Shown: piece after piece, positions 9,380 to 18,382 of the stretch
Numbering within the stretch: position 1 is the stretch's first letter
Layout of the letters: every line of letters begins with the position of its first letter
NCBI RefSeq assembly: GCF_037969765.1
Contig: NZ_CP150207.1
Span: forward strand, 2,714,001 to 2,778,000
Length of the DNA stretch: 64,000 nucleotides
Reading direction: 5' to 3'
DNA from: Paenibacillus sp. FSL W8-0186
GTDB taxonomy: Bacteria; Bacillota; Bacilli; Paenibacillales; Paenibacillaceae
Position numbers and translations under genes: made by a program
Notes under the pieces: generated by a model
Told to the model about the DNA's origin: nothing
The model's database searches: none
Seen by the model: the letters and a program-made list of their open reading frames with translations, nothing else

Positions 9380-10031
9380 TACCGATGATTACAAGAAAGT
9401 TTATGAGATGGAACAGCCGTTGGTCACGATTTGCATCCCCACATATAACCGCGCCGATTCATTATTAAACCTCAGTTTGAAGTCAGCCGTGAACCAAACC
9501 TACACGCATTTGGAAATCATCGTCATCGGGGATTGCTGCACTGATCATACCGAAGAAGTCATTCGCCAGTTCAATGATCCAAGAATCATATTTGAAAACC
9601 GGGAGAGCCGTGGCGAGTATCCGGCCGAGACCTATCAACACTGGCTGGTGGCTGGAAGCATCCCTACAAATCGCGCGCTCGAGCTGGCTTCAGGCCAATT
9701 TATAACTCACCTGGACGATGATGATGAGTTTGCCGAAGACCGAATTGAGAAGCTGGTAAACTTCGCAAAAGAAACCCGCGCAGACTTGATATATCACCCA
9801 TTTTACTATTATGTCGTACCGGAGCACTGGGTGGTGAATGATGCAGAGCCGCTGATGTGCGCCAAAATAACAACTTCGTCCATGTTCTATCATCACTGGT
9901 TAAAATGTGTTCCTTGGGATCCAAAATCATACCTGCTCAATGAGCCCGGGGATTGGAATAAAGTCCGGCGCATGTTAGAGCTTGGGATCAAGACGGCAAG
10001 ACATCCTGAGCCTTTGACTAAGAAGTATTAG
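9345..10031 (+). CDS. glycosyltransferase family 2
   Basis: The 228-residue GT-A protein has VTICIPTYNRADSL, IVIGDCCTDHT and the DxD-type THLDDDDEF. It overlaps the 3' end of the previous gene by 35 bp, so translation is coupled. The start is uncertain: TTG 9345 and GTG 9336 follow or contain the GGGGGTGAG stretch, ATG 9309 has no SD, and ATG 9408 lies just before the conserved core. It belongs to the glycan operon running to 11798. Confidence 0.8.
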   Translation: MVTSLDYLQASSTDDYKKVYEMEQPLVTICIPTYNRADSLLNLSLKSAVNQTYTHLEIIVIGDCCTDHTEEVIRQFNDPRIIFENRESRGEYPAETYQHWLVAGSIPTNRALELASGQFITHLDDDDEFAEDRIEKLVNFAKETRADLIYHPFYYYVVPEHWVVNDAEPLMCAKITTSSMFYHHWLKCVPWDPKSYLLNEPGDWNKVRRMLELGIKTARHPEPLTKKY

Positions 10032-10042
10032 GGAGTTGTGAT

Positions 10043-11158
10043 GTGTTAATGGAGTATATTCCGTTTCTAAAGCCAAAAGTGGTTCCCAAACAATACTATC
10101 AACGTTATTTGGACGAAATCGATGAATCAAGAATATATACGAACAATGGTCCTTTGAACAAAAGATTTGAAGAGCGTATTCTCAAGGAACATTTTAATCA
10201 TACAGGGGCCGTCGTCACGGTCAGCAATGCGACAATAGGTCTACTATTGGCTATTTCCCAATTGAAGCGGCAAGGGAAATATGCTCTGATGCCCAGCTTT
10301 ACCTTTCCAGCTACACCGCTGAGTGCGATGTGGTGCGGGCTGGAGCCTTATTATATCGACATCGACCCTGAACACTGGTGCATGGACGAACACAAGCTGG
10401 AACTTGCACTGGAGAAGCTCGGGGATGAGGCAGCCGTCGTCGTTCCTTACGCAACGTTTGGCACACAGCTTGATCTGGCTTACTATGAATCGTTGATTCG
10501 GCGCGGCATCCCCGTCGTTATTGATGCTGCTTCAAGTTTCGGAACGACCATGGAGGAGCAGGATCTCACCAGTTTTGGAGGAGCTATCGTGTACAGCTTC
10601 CATGCTACGAAATCTTTTGGAATTGGCGAAGGAGGCATTGTATATAGCGGTGATCTCGAGTTAATACAAAGTATACGACGCTCCACGAATTTTGGATTTA
10701 ATGAAGAGCGGTCGTCAGGGCAGTTGGGATTGAATGGCAAAATTTCTGAATATACGGCTGCCGTAGGACTCGCGACTTTAGATGTGTTCTCTGAGAAGAT
10801 TAAAATTAGGGAGAAGATCGGAGAATGGTACAAGGAAGCGTTAAATGATTATAAATTATTAGAATCTGGATGGAAGGTTCAGGCTATTGCAGGCAAAATC
10901 GTCAACCAATTTTATCCGATATTATGCCCGGTTGATCAAGAAAACAGGTTTTACGTCGATAAATTGCAAGCATTGGCCATTCAGGTAAGAACTTATTTCT
11001 CACCGCCTTGTCATCGGCAAAAAATGTTCGATTATCATCCTCGTACATCGCTAGCGGTTACAGAGGAAATTAGCCGGAGGATTCTTAGCTTGCCCGTCTG
11101 GGAAGATATAAGAAAGGAACAGGTTGAGCGTATTGTCAGGAGCTTGATCCATGAGTGA
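10043..11158 (+). CDS. DegT/DnrJ/EryC1/StrS-family PLP aminotransferase
   Basis: The 371-residue protein has the fold-type I layout of nucleotide-sugar aminotransferases: a TNNGPLNKRFE substrate loop, TVSNATIGLLLA, PSFTFPATPL, DAASSFGTT, and SFHATKSFGIGEGG, where the Lys should bind PLP. These enzymes convert keto-sugars to amino-sugars with glutamate as donor. It is followed directly by an acyltransferase, so the pair probably makes an N-acylated amino-deoxy-sugar for the surface glycan. The GTG at 10043 has SD GGGAG at 7 nt; ATG 10049 is the alternative. Confidence 0.88.
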   Translation: MLMEYIPFLKPKVVPKQYYQRYLDEIDESRIYTNNGPLNKRFEERILKEHFNHTGAVVTVSNATIGLLLAISQLKRQGKYALMPSFTFPATPLSAMWCGLEPYYIDIDPEHWCMDEHKLELALEKLGDEAAVVVPYATFGTQLDLAYYESLIRRGIPVVIDAASSFGTTMEEQDLTSFGGAIVYSFHATKSFGIGEGGIVYSGDLELIQSIRRSTNFGFNEERSSGQLGLNGKISEYTAAVGLATLDVFSEKIKIREKIGEWYKEALNDYKLLESGWKVQAIAGKIVNQFYPILCPVDQENRFYVDKLQALAIQVRTYFSPPCHRQKMFDYHPRTSLAVTEEISRRILSLPVWEDIRKEQVERIVRSLIHE

Positions 11159-11798
11159 GGCAAATTTGCTGATTTGGGGCTGTGGCGGCATGGGGCGGGA
11201 AATTCTCGCCCTATGCGAGGTGCTGGGGCGAAATGTGATAGGGTTCCTTGATGAGCGTATAGAAATGCGGGGACAATTTGTAGACAATGTTCCCGTGCTC
11301 GGGGATATAGCGCATATCGCTAAATACAGAAATGAAGCGGAAATCATTTGTTCTGGAGTAGGCGACCCGGCCCTGAAGCGGAAATTCGTATTTAAAACGA
11401 AGGAGGCTGGCTTTCGATTCGCTCCTGCGTTAGTTCATCCATCCGTGAACGTTCCTAAGAACAGCCGGCTGGGGATCAATAGTATTCTTTGCGCAGGATC
11501 TATAGTGAGCATAAATGTCCAGGTGGGCAATTTCGTCATCGTCAATACGAATGTTACGCTGGCGCATGACGTGTCGGTTTTTGATTATTGTACGATTTCG
11601 CCAGGAGTCAACGTTAGCGGTCATGTCACTGTAGAAGAAGGCGTTTTTATCGGTACAGGATCTGCTATTCGCGAGAAAGTGAGCATAGGAGCCTGGTCTA
11701 TGATCGGGGGCGGTTCATTTGTGGCAAGTGACGTCCCTCCTCAAGCTCTTTATGCAGGAGTCCCAGCCGTCTTCAAAAAGACAAGGACGAATCCTTAA
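11151..11798 (+). CDS. sugar acyltransferase of the PglD/NeuD left-handed beta-helix family
   Basis: The 215-residue protein has an N-terminal Rossmann-like part (LLIWGCGGMGREIL, near residue 5) and C-terminal hexapeptide repeats (SRLGINSILCAGSIVSINV, and later GVFIGTGSAI). PglD and NeuD relatives acetylate an amino-sugar nucleotide or sialic acid using acetyl-CoA. Its ATG overlaps the aminotransferase stop by 8 bp, which supports a two-step amino-sugar module. It is the last gene of the plus-strand glycan operon. Confidence 0.87.
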   Translation: MSEANLLIWGCGGMGREILALCEVLGRNVIGFLDERIEMRGQFVDNVPVLGDIAHIAKYRNEAEIICSGVGDPALKRKFVFKTKEAGFRFAPALVHPSVNVPKNSRLGINSILCAGSIVSINVQVGNFVIVNTNVTLAHDVSVFDYCTISPGVNVSGHVTVEEGVFIGTGSAIREKVSIGAWSMIGGGSFVASDVPPQALYAGVPAVFKKTRTNP

Positions 11799-11802
11799 TC
11801 AT

Positions 11803-11879
11803 AAATCCCCTTGCAGTAAAACTTGGATTGACTAACCATGTCCTCATGGTTGCAATCGGGATTTTACGAAAGGGGATTT
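11803..11879. terminator. very long hairpin between convergent glycan genes
   Basis: AAATCCCCTT (11803-11812) pairs with AAGGGGATTT (11870-11879), GTAAAA with TTTTAC, GATTG with CAATC and AACCATG with CATGGTT around a TCCT loop. The result is an almost continuous stem of more than 30 bp. It separates the two convergent glycan operons and should stop transcription from both sides. Confidence 0.7.
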
Positions 11880-11884
11880 TATAA

Positions 11885-12943
11885 TTACCGCTTACCGAGC
11901 ATATGGGCCAGCTTAGCTTTTACAACCTTCTTCATGTCAAAAGCGGCTTTGATGATTTTCGCGCCTTTTGCCGCTATCAGCCTTGTTTTGGGAAGATGAT
12001 CCCTGATCCAGTAAAGAGCGGAGAGGAGGGATTCTACGTTAGCATCTATTTTGATATAATGAATTCCCTCTTTTAATATAAGCTGGTCATTGCGCGGATT
12101 CGTTGTCACCAGAAGACATCCTGTAGCCATGGCATCTACAGCGGCCGTCGTTGGAAATCCATCTAAAGCCATGTGGTCGCTAATACTGCAATTGATGAAC
12201 ACATGGCAGCTTTGGTATAAGGTCTTTAACTGCTCGGGCGCTAGCAATCCATGGAAAGTAATGCGTTTATTTATGAAGTAGCCAAGCTGACTCTCCCAAT
12301 CTCCTACAATGTGAAGATGGAAATCATCTGAATTAAGCAGATTATAAGCTTGAACCAGCAACGGGAATCCTTTTCTGGGGTAATTAAAGGCGCAGAAAAC
12401 AAGCTGAATGGGTGATGACCACGATCTTGCAGCGTAGTTATATAATTTAGTATTAACGACCACAGGCTGATAGATGCTCGATTTCATTTTTATGAGAACA
12501 TCTTCAATATTCGTAAAGACGGTGGAGCAATGACTGGCAACAATGTCCAGATATTCGGATCTTGTATCTTGTACGAGGCCGCCGCCAGGGTAAAGCGTCG
12601 TATGCAGCCTAATCTGCCGTTCGATCAAAAATGAGCGAATATCCAAATATGGATTTGAGCCCGGCATATGAGTTCCATCGGGGAGGGTGCATGCTCCCAG
12701 CAAACTTACGACCAAGTTCAAAAAAACGCAATAGACATCCGTAATCTGTTCAGAAACGGCTAACTCCTTGAATTGAGAAAAGGGATGCACGACCGCAGGG
12801 AAATCATCCGTGTAAGGTTCAGTCGCAAAGAACAGGGTGTCCGGACGCTCGACATGCATCTGAACATTCTCCCAATATCGAAACCCGCTGAGCTTCCAAG
12901 GAAATCGGGTATCAATAATGGCAAGGCGGGGCTTTGGACGCAT
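11885..12943 (-). CDS. glycosyltransferase family 4-like
   Basis: The 352-residue protein has GT-B features in its second half: LVFCAFNYPRKGFPLL, LHIVGDWES and the donor-site region DGFPTTAAVDAMATGCLLVTT. The N-terminal half is less conserved and opens RLAIIDTRFPWKLSGFRYWE. It lies 17 bp downstream of the glycosyltransferase-methyltransferase gene on the same strand, so the two form an operon that converges on the amino-sugar genes. The acceptor is unknown. Confidence 0.8.
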   Translation of the reverse strand: MRPKPRLAIIDTRFPWKLSGFRYWENVQMHVERPDTLFFATEPYTDDFPAVVHPFSQFKELAVSEQITDVYCVFLNLVVSLLGACTLPDGTHMPGSNPYLDIRSFLIERQIRLHTTLYPGGGLVQDTRSEYLDIVASHCSTVFTNIEDVLIKMKSSIYQPVVVNTKLYNYAARSWSSPIQLVFCAFNYPRKGFPLLVQAYNLLNSDDFHLHIVGDWESQLGYFINKRITFHGLLAPEQLKTLYQSCHVFINCSISDHMALDGFPTTAAVDAMATGCLLVTTNPRNDQLILKEGIHYIKIDANVESLLSALYWIRDHLPKTRLIAAKGAKIIKAAFDMKKVVKAKLAHMLGKR

Positions 12944-12960
12944 GGGTTGAACTCATTACT

Positions 12961-14400
12961 TTATAGCTTGCGGACAAGCCGCATGCTGTTATAGTCGCAT
13001 AAATAAGCATATTCATCCCTTGCGCACATTTCATCCACCGCTTTTGTAACCCCCGGAAGCTCTGCCCATTCGTATCCAGGGCAATCTTTATATGAGTAAT
13101 CATGGAAGGCGATAATACCTCCGGGTACAACTCTTGAAGCATAGTGTACAATATCGTGAACAACCCCGTCGTAGCTGTGATCTCCGTCGACGAAGAGCGC
13201 TGCGATCTTGGACGGACAGTCGTCATAAGCCTCTTGGCTAGGTTTTTTGATTTTGTGAATATGAGGTTCCAGCCCGGCATTTCGGATATTTTCGTCAAAA
13301 TCATGTTCATAGTTTACAGGTAAAGCAGGGTGGTAGAAGGGATCGATAATGTGAATAGAACGTTTGCGCGTGGTTAGATATTGGCTGCTAAGACCAAGCG
13401 CTATCGCGCTTTTACCTTTGAAGGTGCCGATCTCTACGATTTCTCCATCCAAATGATCTACGAGCAAAGGCAAATGGAGAAGACCTAAAATTTCGAGCTC
13501 CATTAAGTAGCCTTCGGTTTTTTTGACGATGTCAAGCAATTCGGAAAACTGATATTCTCCATTAAAACTCATTGTATTCCAGCGCTCCTTTTTGATTGCT
13601 TTTTTGAGTTCGGTGCTTACCTCATAATCACGTGAATGCTTCTCAATTAAAGATAAAGCTGTTTTTTCGTATAAGGATGGTGCGGCAGCACATTCATTTA
13701 ATTTCTTCTCATAGTAAAACATAAAGCTCTTACGGATATCCTGAGCATATTCCTGGATAAACCGTATGCGATTCTCCTCGTATTTGGACAAATCAGCCAC
13801 GCCGCAGTCATGAACAGTCCATGCGGTGTCCTGTGAAGGGATGCCAACCTCATAACCTGCCCTATAAAATTCCATACATTGGGACAAATCGTAGAAATCC
13901 CAATCCTGGAATAAATCCTCACGCCAAGGAATATCCGACTGCGTCATGATTAGCAAGCCATCGATTGCAGCGACAGGCTGGTAAGAGCGGCCTGCTTCAC
14001 TATTATTGAAGGCAAGCAGTTCCATCTGGCCAGAGTGGCTGCCGTATACCTGGCCATAATTCTCTGCGGCTTCCCACCACATCCCGCTTGGCGGAATATA
14101 GGCAGAACCGATTACTCCCATAAGCCCGAGATTTGGATGCTGTTGAAAAATACGAATCGTATCTTCTAGGAAATTTTCATGGATAATGTAAACATCCTGA
14201 TGCAGATATACTTTATATTTTGCATCAGATTGACGCATTGCTCTATTGTAGCCGGAGGTAATGCTTTGAGCTCCGGATACCGAAATAATTTCGATTTCGA
14301 ATCCGTCGGGGATGTGGAGAGCCGAAATATGGCGAAGCGATTCCTGCAACACATCTTGTTGGCTAACGCAATAAATGAAGCATATTTTATGTGAATCCAT
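12961..14400 (-). CDS. glycosyltransferase-methyltransferase fusion
   Basis: The 479-residue protein has two parts. Residues about 5-230 resemble the StrF-like glycosyltransferase group (ICFIYCVSQQ, SGYNRAMRQSDAKYKVYLHQD, GLMGVIGS, IDGLLIMTQSD). Residues about 290-479 are a class I SAM methyltransferase of the Methyltransf_24 type (GEIVEIGTFKGKSAIALGL, ALFVDGDHSYDGVVHDI, FHDYSY). Together they could add a sugar and methylate it or its acceptor. The ATG at 14400 is 17 nt from the SD AGAGGAG. A two-codon ORF (14412-14404) sits at the better spacing, in frame and separated from the gene by its stop and one codon. Confidence 0.82.
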   Translation of the reverse strand: MDSHKICFIYCVSQQDVLQESLRHISALHIPDGFEIEIISVSGAQSITSGYNRAMRQSDAKYKVYLHQDVYIIHENFLEDTIRIFQQHPNLGLMGVIGSAYIPPSGMWWEAAENYGQVYGSHSGQMELLAFNNSEAGRSYQPVAAIDGLLIMTQSDIPWREDLFQDWDFYDLSQCMEFYRAGYEVGIPSQDTAWTVHDCGVADLSKYEENRIRFIQEYAQDIRKSFMFYYEKKLNECAAAPSLYEKTALSLIEKHSRDYEVSTELKKAIKKERWNTMSFNGEYQFSELLDIVKKTEGYLMELEILGLLHLPLLVDHLDGEIVEIGTFKGKSAIALGLSSQYLTTRKRSIHIIDPFYHPALPVNYEHDFDENIRNAGLEPHIHKIKKPSQEAYDDCPSKIAALFVDGDHSYDGVVHDIVHYASRVVPGGIIAFHDYSYKDCPGYEWAELPGVTKAVDEMCARDEYAYLCDYNSMRLVRKL

Positions 14401-14403
14401 GGC

Positions 14404-14412
14404 CTATGGCAT
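14404..14412 (-). promoter_or_regulatory. two-codon upstream ORF before the fusion gene
   Basis: ATG CCA TAG lies 5 nt after AGAGGAG on the minus strand and ends 3 nt before the ATG of the downstream gene. It may load ribosomes for re-initiation. The role is inferred. Confidence 0.3.
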
Positions 14413-14663
14413 TGTTCTCCTCTCATATTTGGTATGTCTCCATATCACTTTATATGATGCATGTTTCGAATGTGCTTATTTGTTAGACTATACAATTTAA
14501 AATGGGTATGAATAGATGCCAGTTGATCAATCGTATGAGCCTTCATGCCGGTCAGCAGGGTTTGATCCCGGATATCGCTTGGATGCGGACAGAGGTGTAT
14601 ATTTGGAGAAATCTGCTGTCTTAGTGCCTATTATTTTATAAAAATAGGCAAATTTGCGTATAT

Positions 14664-14693
14664 TTGCTATCACCGCAAACGCCATGGTAATAT
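14664..14693 (+). promoter_or_regulatory. candidate sigma-A promoter of the P450 gene
   Basis: TTGCTA and TAATAT are 18 bp apart, about 50 bp before the P450 start. A 10-bp palindrome GCAAATTTGC (14648-14657) lies just upstream and could be an operator. The rest of 14413-14663 shows nothing I recognise. Confidence 0.45.
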
Positions 14694-14744
14694 TTTCTTG
14701 TAGCTGCTCAACAATTTCAAATGAGGAGAGAGGAGACTATTTCC

Positions 14745-15935
14745 ATGCAGACCAATTCGTCCTTAAGTGAAAATTTGTTTACTGAAGCATTCACGCAGAA
14801 TCCGTTTCCGACCTATGAACAAATGAGAGAGAAAGAACCGATTATGCGTATTCTTTTCCCCGATGGGCATTATGGCTGGATCATTACTAGGTATAGCGAT
14901 GCTGTTGAGGCTTTGAAGGACCCTCGTTTTGTGAAGGATATGAGAAATGCTGGGATTGAAGAAGATATGCTCTTTATCAATAATAATATGTTGTTCTCCG
15001 ATCCGCCGGATCATAAGAGATTGAGAGGATTGGTACAAAAAGCCTTTACGCCGCAGCTGATTTCCGGCATGAGGGAACGGATCCAGCAAATCGCCGATGA
15101 ACTGCTGGCGGAGGTAGAAGGCCAGGAGTCAATCAATCTGATCGATGAATATGCATTTCCGCTGCCGATCATCGTAATCAGCGAAATGCTGGGCGTGCCG
15201 AATTCGGACCGCGATAAGTTTCGGGTCTGGTCGAATGCGCTTATCGAACGCTCTGGCCGGGAGCCTGATGAGGACGTGCGCAATTTAATCATGGAGTTCA
15301 GGGAGTATTTGGCGGACTGGTTCTCCAAAGTCAGACAACAGCCGGGCAATGATTTGATCAGCCAATTAATTATTGCGGAGGAACAAGGAGATCGGCTTAC
15401 GGAGCATGAGCTGTTTAATCTGGTTATGCTGCTCATCATTGCTGGTCACGAAACGACCGTCAATTTGATCGGCAACGGTATTCTTGCACTGCTCCAGCAT
15501 CCGGAACAGCTTCGGATCCTGCAGAGTCGTCCGGAACTGATTCATACAGCGATCGAAGAAGTGCTCCGCTACAACGGTCCCGTTGAATTCAGTACGGGCC
15601 GTTGGGTTAAGGAGGACCTTGAATTCAAGGGTGTATCTATGAAAAGAGGAGAATCAGTGATTATTTCCCTGAGCTCGGCAAACCGGGACCCGGAGCAGTT
15701 CAACGATCCCGATCTTTTTGATATTTCAAGGGAGAAGAGCCCGCATCTGGCCTTTGGCAAAGGCATCCATTTATGTCTCGGTGCGCCGCTCGCCCGGCTG
15801 GAAGGGGAAATTGCGATCAACACTCTGCTGAAGCGATATCCGAATATTCGGCTCAAAGTCGATGTAAGCGAGCTGGAATGGCGGCCGGGAATGATCGTCC
15901 GGGGAGTTAAGGAAATGCCGTTATATTTGGAGTAG
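14745..15935 (+). CDS. cytochrome P450 (class I bacterial type, CYP107-like)
   Basis: The 396-residue protein has the I-helix oxygen-activation motif AGHETTVN, the helix-K EEVLR and the heme loop FGKGIHLCLG, with C344 as the heme ligand. It carries no reductase domain, so it needs a separate ferredoxin or flavodoxin, and none is adjacent. The start ATG at 14745 follows AGGAGAGAGGAG; an upstream in-frame ATG at 14721 lies within that SD region. The gene is alone, with its own promoter and terminator. The substrate cannot be predicted; relatives hydroxylate fatty acyl chains, macrolides or terpenes. Confidence 0.9.
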   Translation: MQTNSSLSENLFTEAFTQNPFPTYEQMREKEPIMRILFPDGHYGWIITRYSDAVEALKDPRFVKDMRNAGIEEDMLFINNNMLFSDPPDHKRLRGLVQKAFTPQLISGMRERIQQIADELLAEVEGQESINLIDEYAFPLPIIVISEMLGVPNSDRDKFRVWSNALIERSGREPDEDVRNLIMEFREYLADWFSKVRQQPGNDLISQLIIAEEQGDRLTEHELFNLVMLLIIAGHETTVNLIGNGILALLQHPEQLRILQSRPELIHTAIEEVLRYNGPVEFSTGRWVKEDLEFKGVSMKRGESVIISLSSANRDPEQFNDPDLFDISREKSPHLAFGKGIHLCLGAPLARLEGEIAINTLLKRYPNIRLKVDVSELEWRPGMIVRGVKEMPLYLE

Positions 15936-15967
15936 GACGTAAGTACGCAACATATTAGGGGAGTGCG

Positions 15968-16018
15968 AAGGGGTTGTCCAAAGCGTGATCATCCGTGCTG
16001 GGGGAACCCCTTTCTTTT
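15968..16018 (+). terminator. terminator of the P450 gene
   Basis: AAGGGGTT pairs with AACCCCTT across a roughly 28-nt loop, followed by TCTTTT. Confidence 0.6.
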
Positions 16019-16060
16019 ATACCAACTACTGGATCCTAAGCTGTCTTGCAGGTCGTACAG

Positions 16061-16262
16061 TAAATGGATTTCATACATCTAATTATGCTCTAAACGGATG
16101 ATAATGGGGATTAGATGGATTTTATGCAGCTATTTCAGGAATCCATACCTTGATTGGCAATTGTTCTGCTTTTAACGATATGAAATCCATTTAAATTTAC
16201 ATTTTCATTTTGGCCGCAGAAACTAACTACTATAGATCCATTTAGATAAGTGTTGAACTATT
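16061..16262. repeat. dispersed intergenic element, copy 1
   Basis: About 200 bp that aligns almost end to end with 30736-30935. The best-conserved blocks are ATGGATTTTATGCA, TCTAATTA, TTAACGAtATGAAAT and GCCGCAGAAAnTAACTACTATA. Arm TAAATGGATTTCATA (16061-16075) has an exact reverse complement at 16179-16193, and a second pair (near 16111 and 16232) is similar, so nested hairpins can form. There is no reading frame of note. The element is non-coding and I do not recognise a named family. Confidence 0.75.
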
Positions 16263-16450
16263 CAAAGGGTGTAGGGCAAGTAAGCAGGTAAGCAGGTGGG
16301 TAAGAAGAGGTATAATGTTCCTGCGGGCACTAGCCCGACATCCCTTGAATGATTTACATACATAAGAGGCAGCACTCCAGTCTTAGAGGCGACCACAAAC
16401 ATATACTCCCGAAGTTAAAGGGGGGTTGGTGATTAATAGCCATCCGCAAT

Positions 16451-16478
16451 TTTTCAAACGGGCGGAAGATGCTATAAT
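16451..16478 (+). promoter_or_regulatory. promoter of the YebC-family gene
   Basis: A perfect TATAAT (16473-16478) has TTTTCA 16 bp upstream. The SD GAAAGCGGGAA precedes the ATG at 16514. Bases 16263-16450 show only short repeats of GTAAGCAG. Confidence 0.5.
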
Positions 16479-16513
16479 AGGAACGTAAAATAATAAAAGA
16501 AAGCGGGAACAAC

Positions 16514-17233
16514 ATGGGTCGTAAATGGAATAATATTAAAGAGAAGAAAGCATCTAAGGATGCGAATACGAGTCGTATATATGCGAAGTTCGGCGTCGAG
16601 ATCTACGTGGCAGCCAAGAAAGGGGAGCCGGATCCTGAATCGAACCGCGCATTGAAGGTCGTGCTTGAACGCGCTAAAACGTATAATGTGCCGAAGGCGA
16701 TTATTGACCGTGCATTGGACAAGGCTAAAGGCAGCTCGGAAGAAACCTATGAAGAGCTACGTTATGAGGGCTTTGGGCCAAACGGTTCAATGGTCATTGT
16801 GGACACCTTGACGAATAACGTAAACCGGACGGCGCCCGAAGTACGCTCGGCCTTCAACAAGAACGGCGGAAGCATGGGAGTAAGCGGCTCGGTATCCTAT
16901 ATGTTCGATGCCACGGCAGTTATTGGCGTAGCGGATAAAACGATCGATGAAGTTTTTGAGATTCTGATGGAGGCGGACCTGGACGTCCGGGATATCATTG
17001 AGGAAGAGGACAACGTCATCGTTTATGCAGAGCCGGATCAGTTCCATGCTGTGCAGGAGGCTTTCCGCAGCGCCGGCATTTCGGAATTTACCGTGGCCGA
17101 GCTGACGATGCTGGCTCAGAACTACGTGAATCTTTCGGAGGAAGCGCAAGCGCAATTTGAGAAATTGATCGATGCACTGGAGGATTTGGAAGACGTACAG
17201 CAGGTATATCATAACGTGGAGCTGGAGGATTAA
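16514..17233 (+). CDS. yeeI: YebC/TACO1-family protein (YeeI type)
   Basis: The 239-residue protein has full family length and begins [16 protein letters not shown], the form typical of Bacillus YeeI rather than the second Bacillales paralogue. The middle carries the family stretch [19 protein letters not shown]. Family members bind DNA as regulators in some bacteria, and related proteins help ribosomes translate difficult sequences. Which role applies here cannot be read from the sequence. The gene is monocistronic, with its own promoter and a strong terminator. Confidence 0.92.
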   Translation: MGRKWNNIKEKKASKDANTSRIYAKFGVEIYVAAKKGEPDPESNRALKVVLERAKTYNVPKAIIDRALDKAKGSSEETYEELRYEGFGPNGSMVIVDTLTNNVNRTAPEVRSAFNKNGGSMGVSGSVSYMFDATAVIGVADKTIDEVFEILMEADLDVRDIIEEEDNVIVYAEPDQFHAVQEAFRSAGISEFTVAELTMLAQNYVNLSEEAQAQFEKLIDALEDLEDVQQVYHNVELED

Positions 17234-17253
17234 TCCTTCTGCGCCCATACAAA

Positions 17254-17299
17254 ATAAAGCAGCTTAATTTCTCTTGAAGAGATTTAAGCTGCTTTTTTT
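17254..17299. terminator. bidirectional terminator
   Basis: AAAGCAGCTTAA pairs with TTAAGCTGCTTT, with a second short stem (CTCTTGAAGAG) in the loop and seven T after. It serves the YebC gene and the convergent TetR gene. Confidence 0.9.
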
Positions 17300-17318
17300 C
17301 GATCACCTATAAAAACAA

Positions 17319-18209
17319 TCAGCCCTCAAACACGAGCTTTTCGATTTGCTTCAGCACATGGCGAAGACCGTGCTCCTTCTCCATAAATCCGATCAGCGAG
17401 CGGATCAATACCGGCTTGTGCTGCTTGGCTTGCAATGCCTCCTGGAGCAGTTCAGCGGCTTCCTGCAGCTCAGCTTTTTTAAAATTTGTAATCTGCAATT
17501 CAGGTATGGTGGTCATGAGGTCATTGAGTAGGTCAGGCAGTCTGTGGCGGGTACAAAAAGACTCTCCCTGCAGCGCAGATTGCATGTATACTTCCATATC
17601 TTCCCGTTTGAGCAGCGGAGGTCTGCTGGCGGCCTGTGTATTCGCTGCCATATCTTCCATGCAATGAACGATAAACTCAGCCACGTCGCGAAGAATGAGC
17701 GATCTTTTCTCGAACACCATCAGGAAAATGATCTCGCGAATAATTCCGTTATAAATGAAGACAAGATCCCAGACGTTGGAGCGGATTCCTTCACCAAAAA
17801 CCCGAATAAGGCTCTCTATATTACTTTTGAGCAGGCTCGCCCTCATTTGAAACAAAATGGGGGCGACCTTGCCATCAGGCGTCGAGAATTTCTTCATTTC
17901 CTGCATCATGTAATTGTTGTTCAAGAAAAATTCGCATTGGCATTCCGTTTCGCGGATAAAAATCTCCTTCGAGGACAGCGACTTGTCGCTTTGAATTTGC
18001 TCTTTCCGCTCAATCATGCTCTCCTGCTGAGATAATAAAATTTCAATCAGGATGTCTTCCTTCGAGCTGAAAAAATTATATAAGGAGCCTTTGGCTACGC
18101 CGCAGTCGTCAGCAATATTCTGGATCGAGGTAGCAAGATATCCTTTTTCTAAAAAGAAACGCATCGCCGAATTCAAAATTTTCTGCTTGGTTACACTCAA
18201 AACCCTCAC
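17319..18209 (-). CDS. TetR-family regulator of the adjacent efflux pump
   Basis: The 296-residue protein has an N-terminal TetR helix-turn-helix (KILNSAMRFFLEKGYLATSIQNIADDCGVAKGSLYNFFSSKED; the recognition part is about residues 27-47) and a longer than usual ligand-binding domain. It is divergent from a DHA2 MFS exporter, the usual arrangement of a drug-sensing repressor and its pump. The GTG at 18209 is placed 5 nt after AGGGAAAGA; a TTG at 18242 is possible but lacks an SD. The inducer is unknown. Confidence 0.85.
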   Translation of the reverse strand: MRVLSVTKQKILNSAMRFFLEKGYLATSIQNIADDCGVAKGSLYNFFSSKEDILIEILLSQQESMIERKEQIQSDKSLSSKEIFIRETECQCEFFLNNNYMMQEMKKFSTPDGKVAPILFQMRASLLKSNIESLIRVFGEGIRSNVWDLVFIYNGIIREIIFLMVFEKRSLILRDVAEFIVHCMEDMAANTQAASRPPLLKREDMEVYMQSALQGESFCTRHRLPDLLNDLMTTIPELQITNFKKAELQEAAELLQEALQAKQHKPVLIRSLIGFMEKEHGLRHVLKQIEKLVFEG

Positions 18210-18276
18210 TCTTTCCCTAAAAAATGTTTGACATTGGTTCAAATTTAAGTAGAATTATTGTATTCAATGACCAGGC

Positions 18277-18292
18277 GGTTTTTTAAAAAACC
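18277..18292. promoter_or_regulatory. palindrome in the TetR/MFS divergent region
   Basis: GGTTTTTTAAAAAACC is a perfect 16-bp palindrome between the two divergent starts. It could be the TetR operator or a small hairpin. A second 8-bp palindrome GTCATGAC follows at 18298-18305. Confidence 0.35.
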
Positions 18293-18382
18293 ATGTAGTC
18301 ATGACGAGTTTTTTGTTTTCCCCTATATCCTAACATATATTTGGGGAAATCATTACACAGAGAAATGGAGAGAAAATAACTC

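Noticed and set aside
16263..16450. Possible small RNA or CRISPR-like repeats (GTAAGCAG repeated)
   Set aside because: Only two adjacent short copies, no spacer structure and no cas genes.
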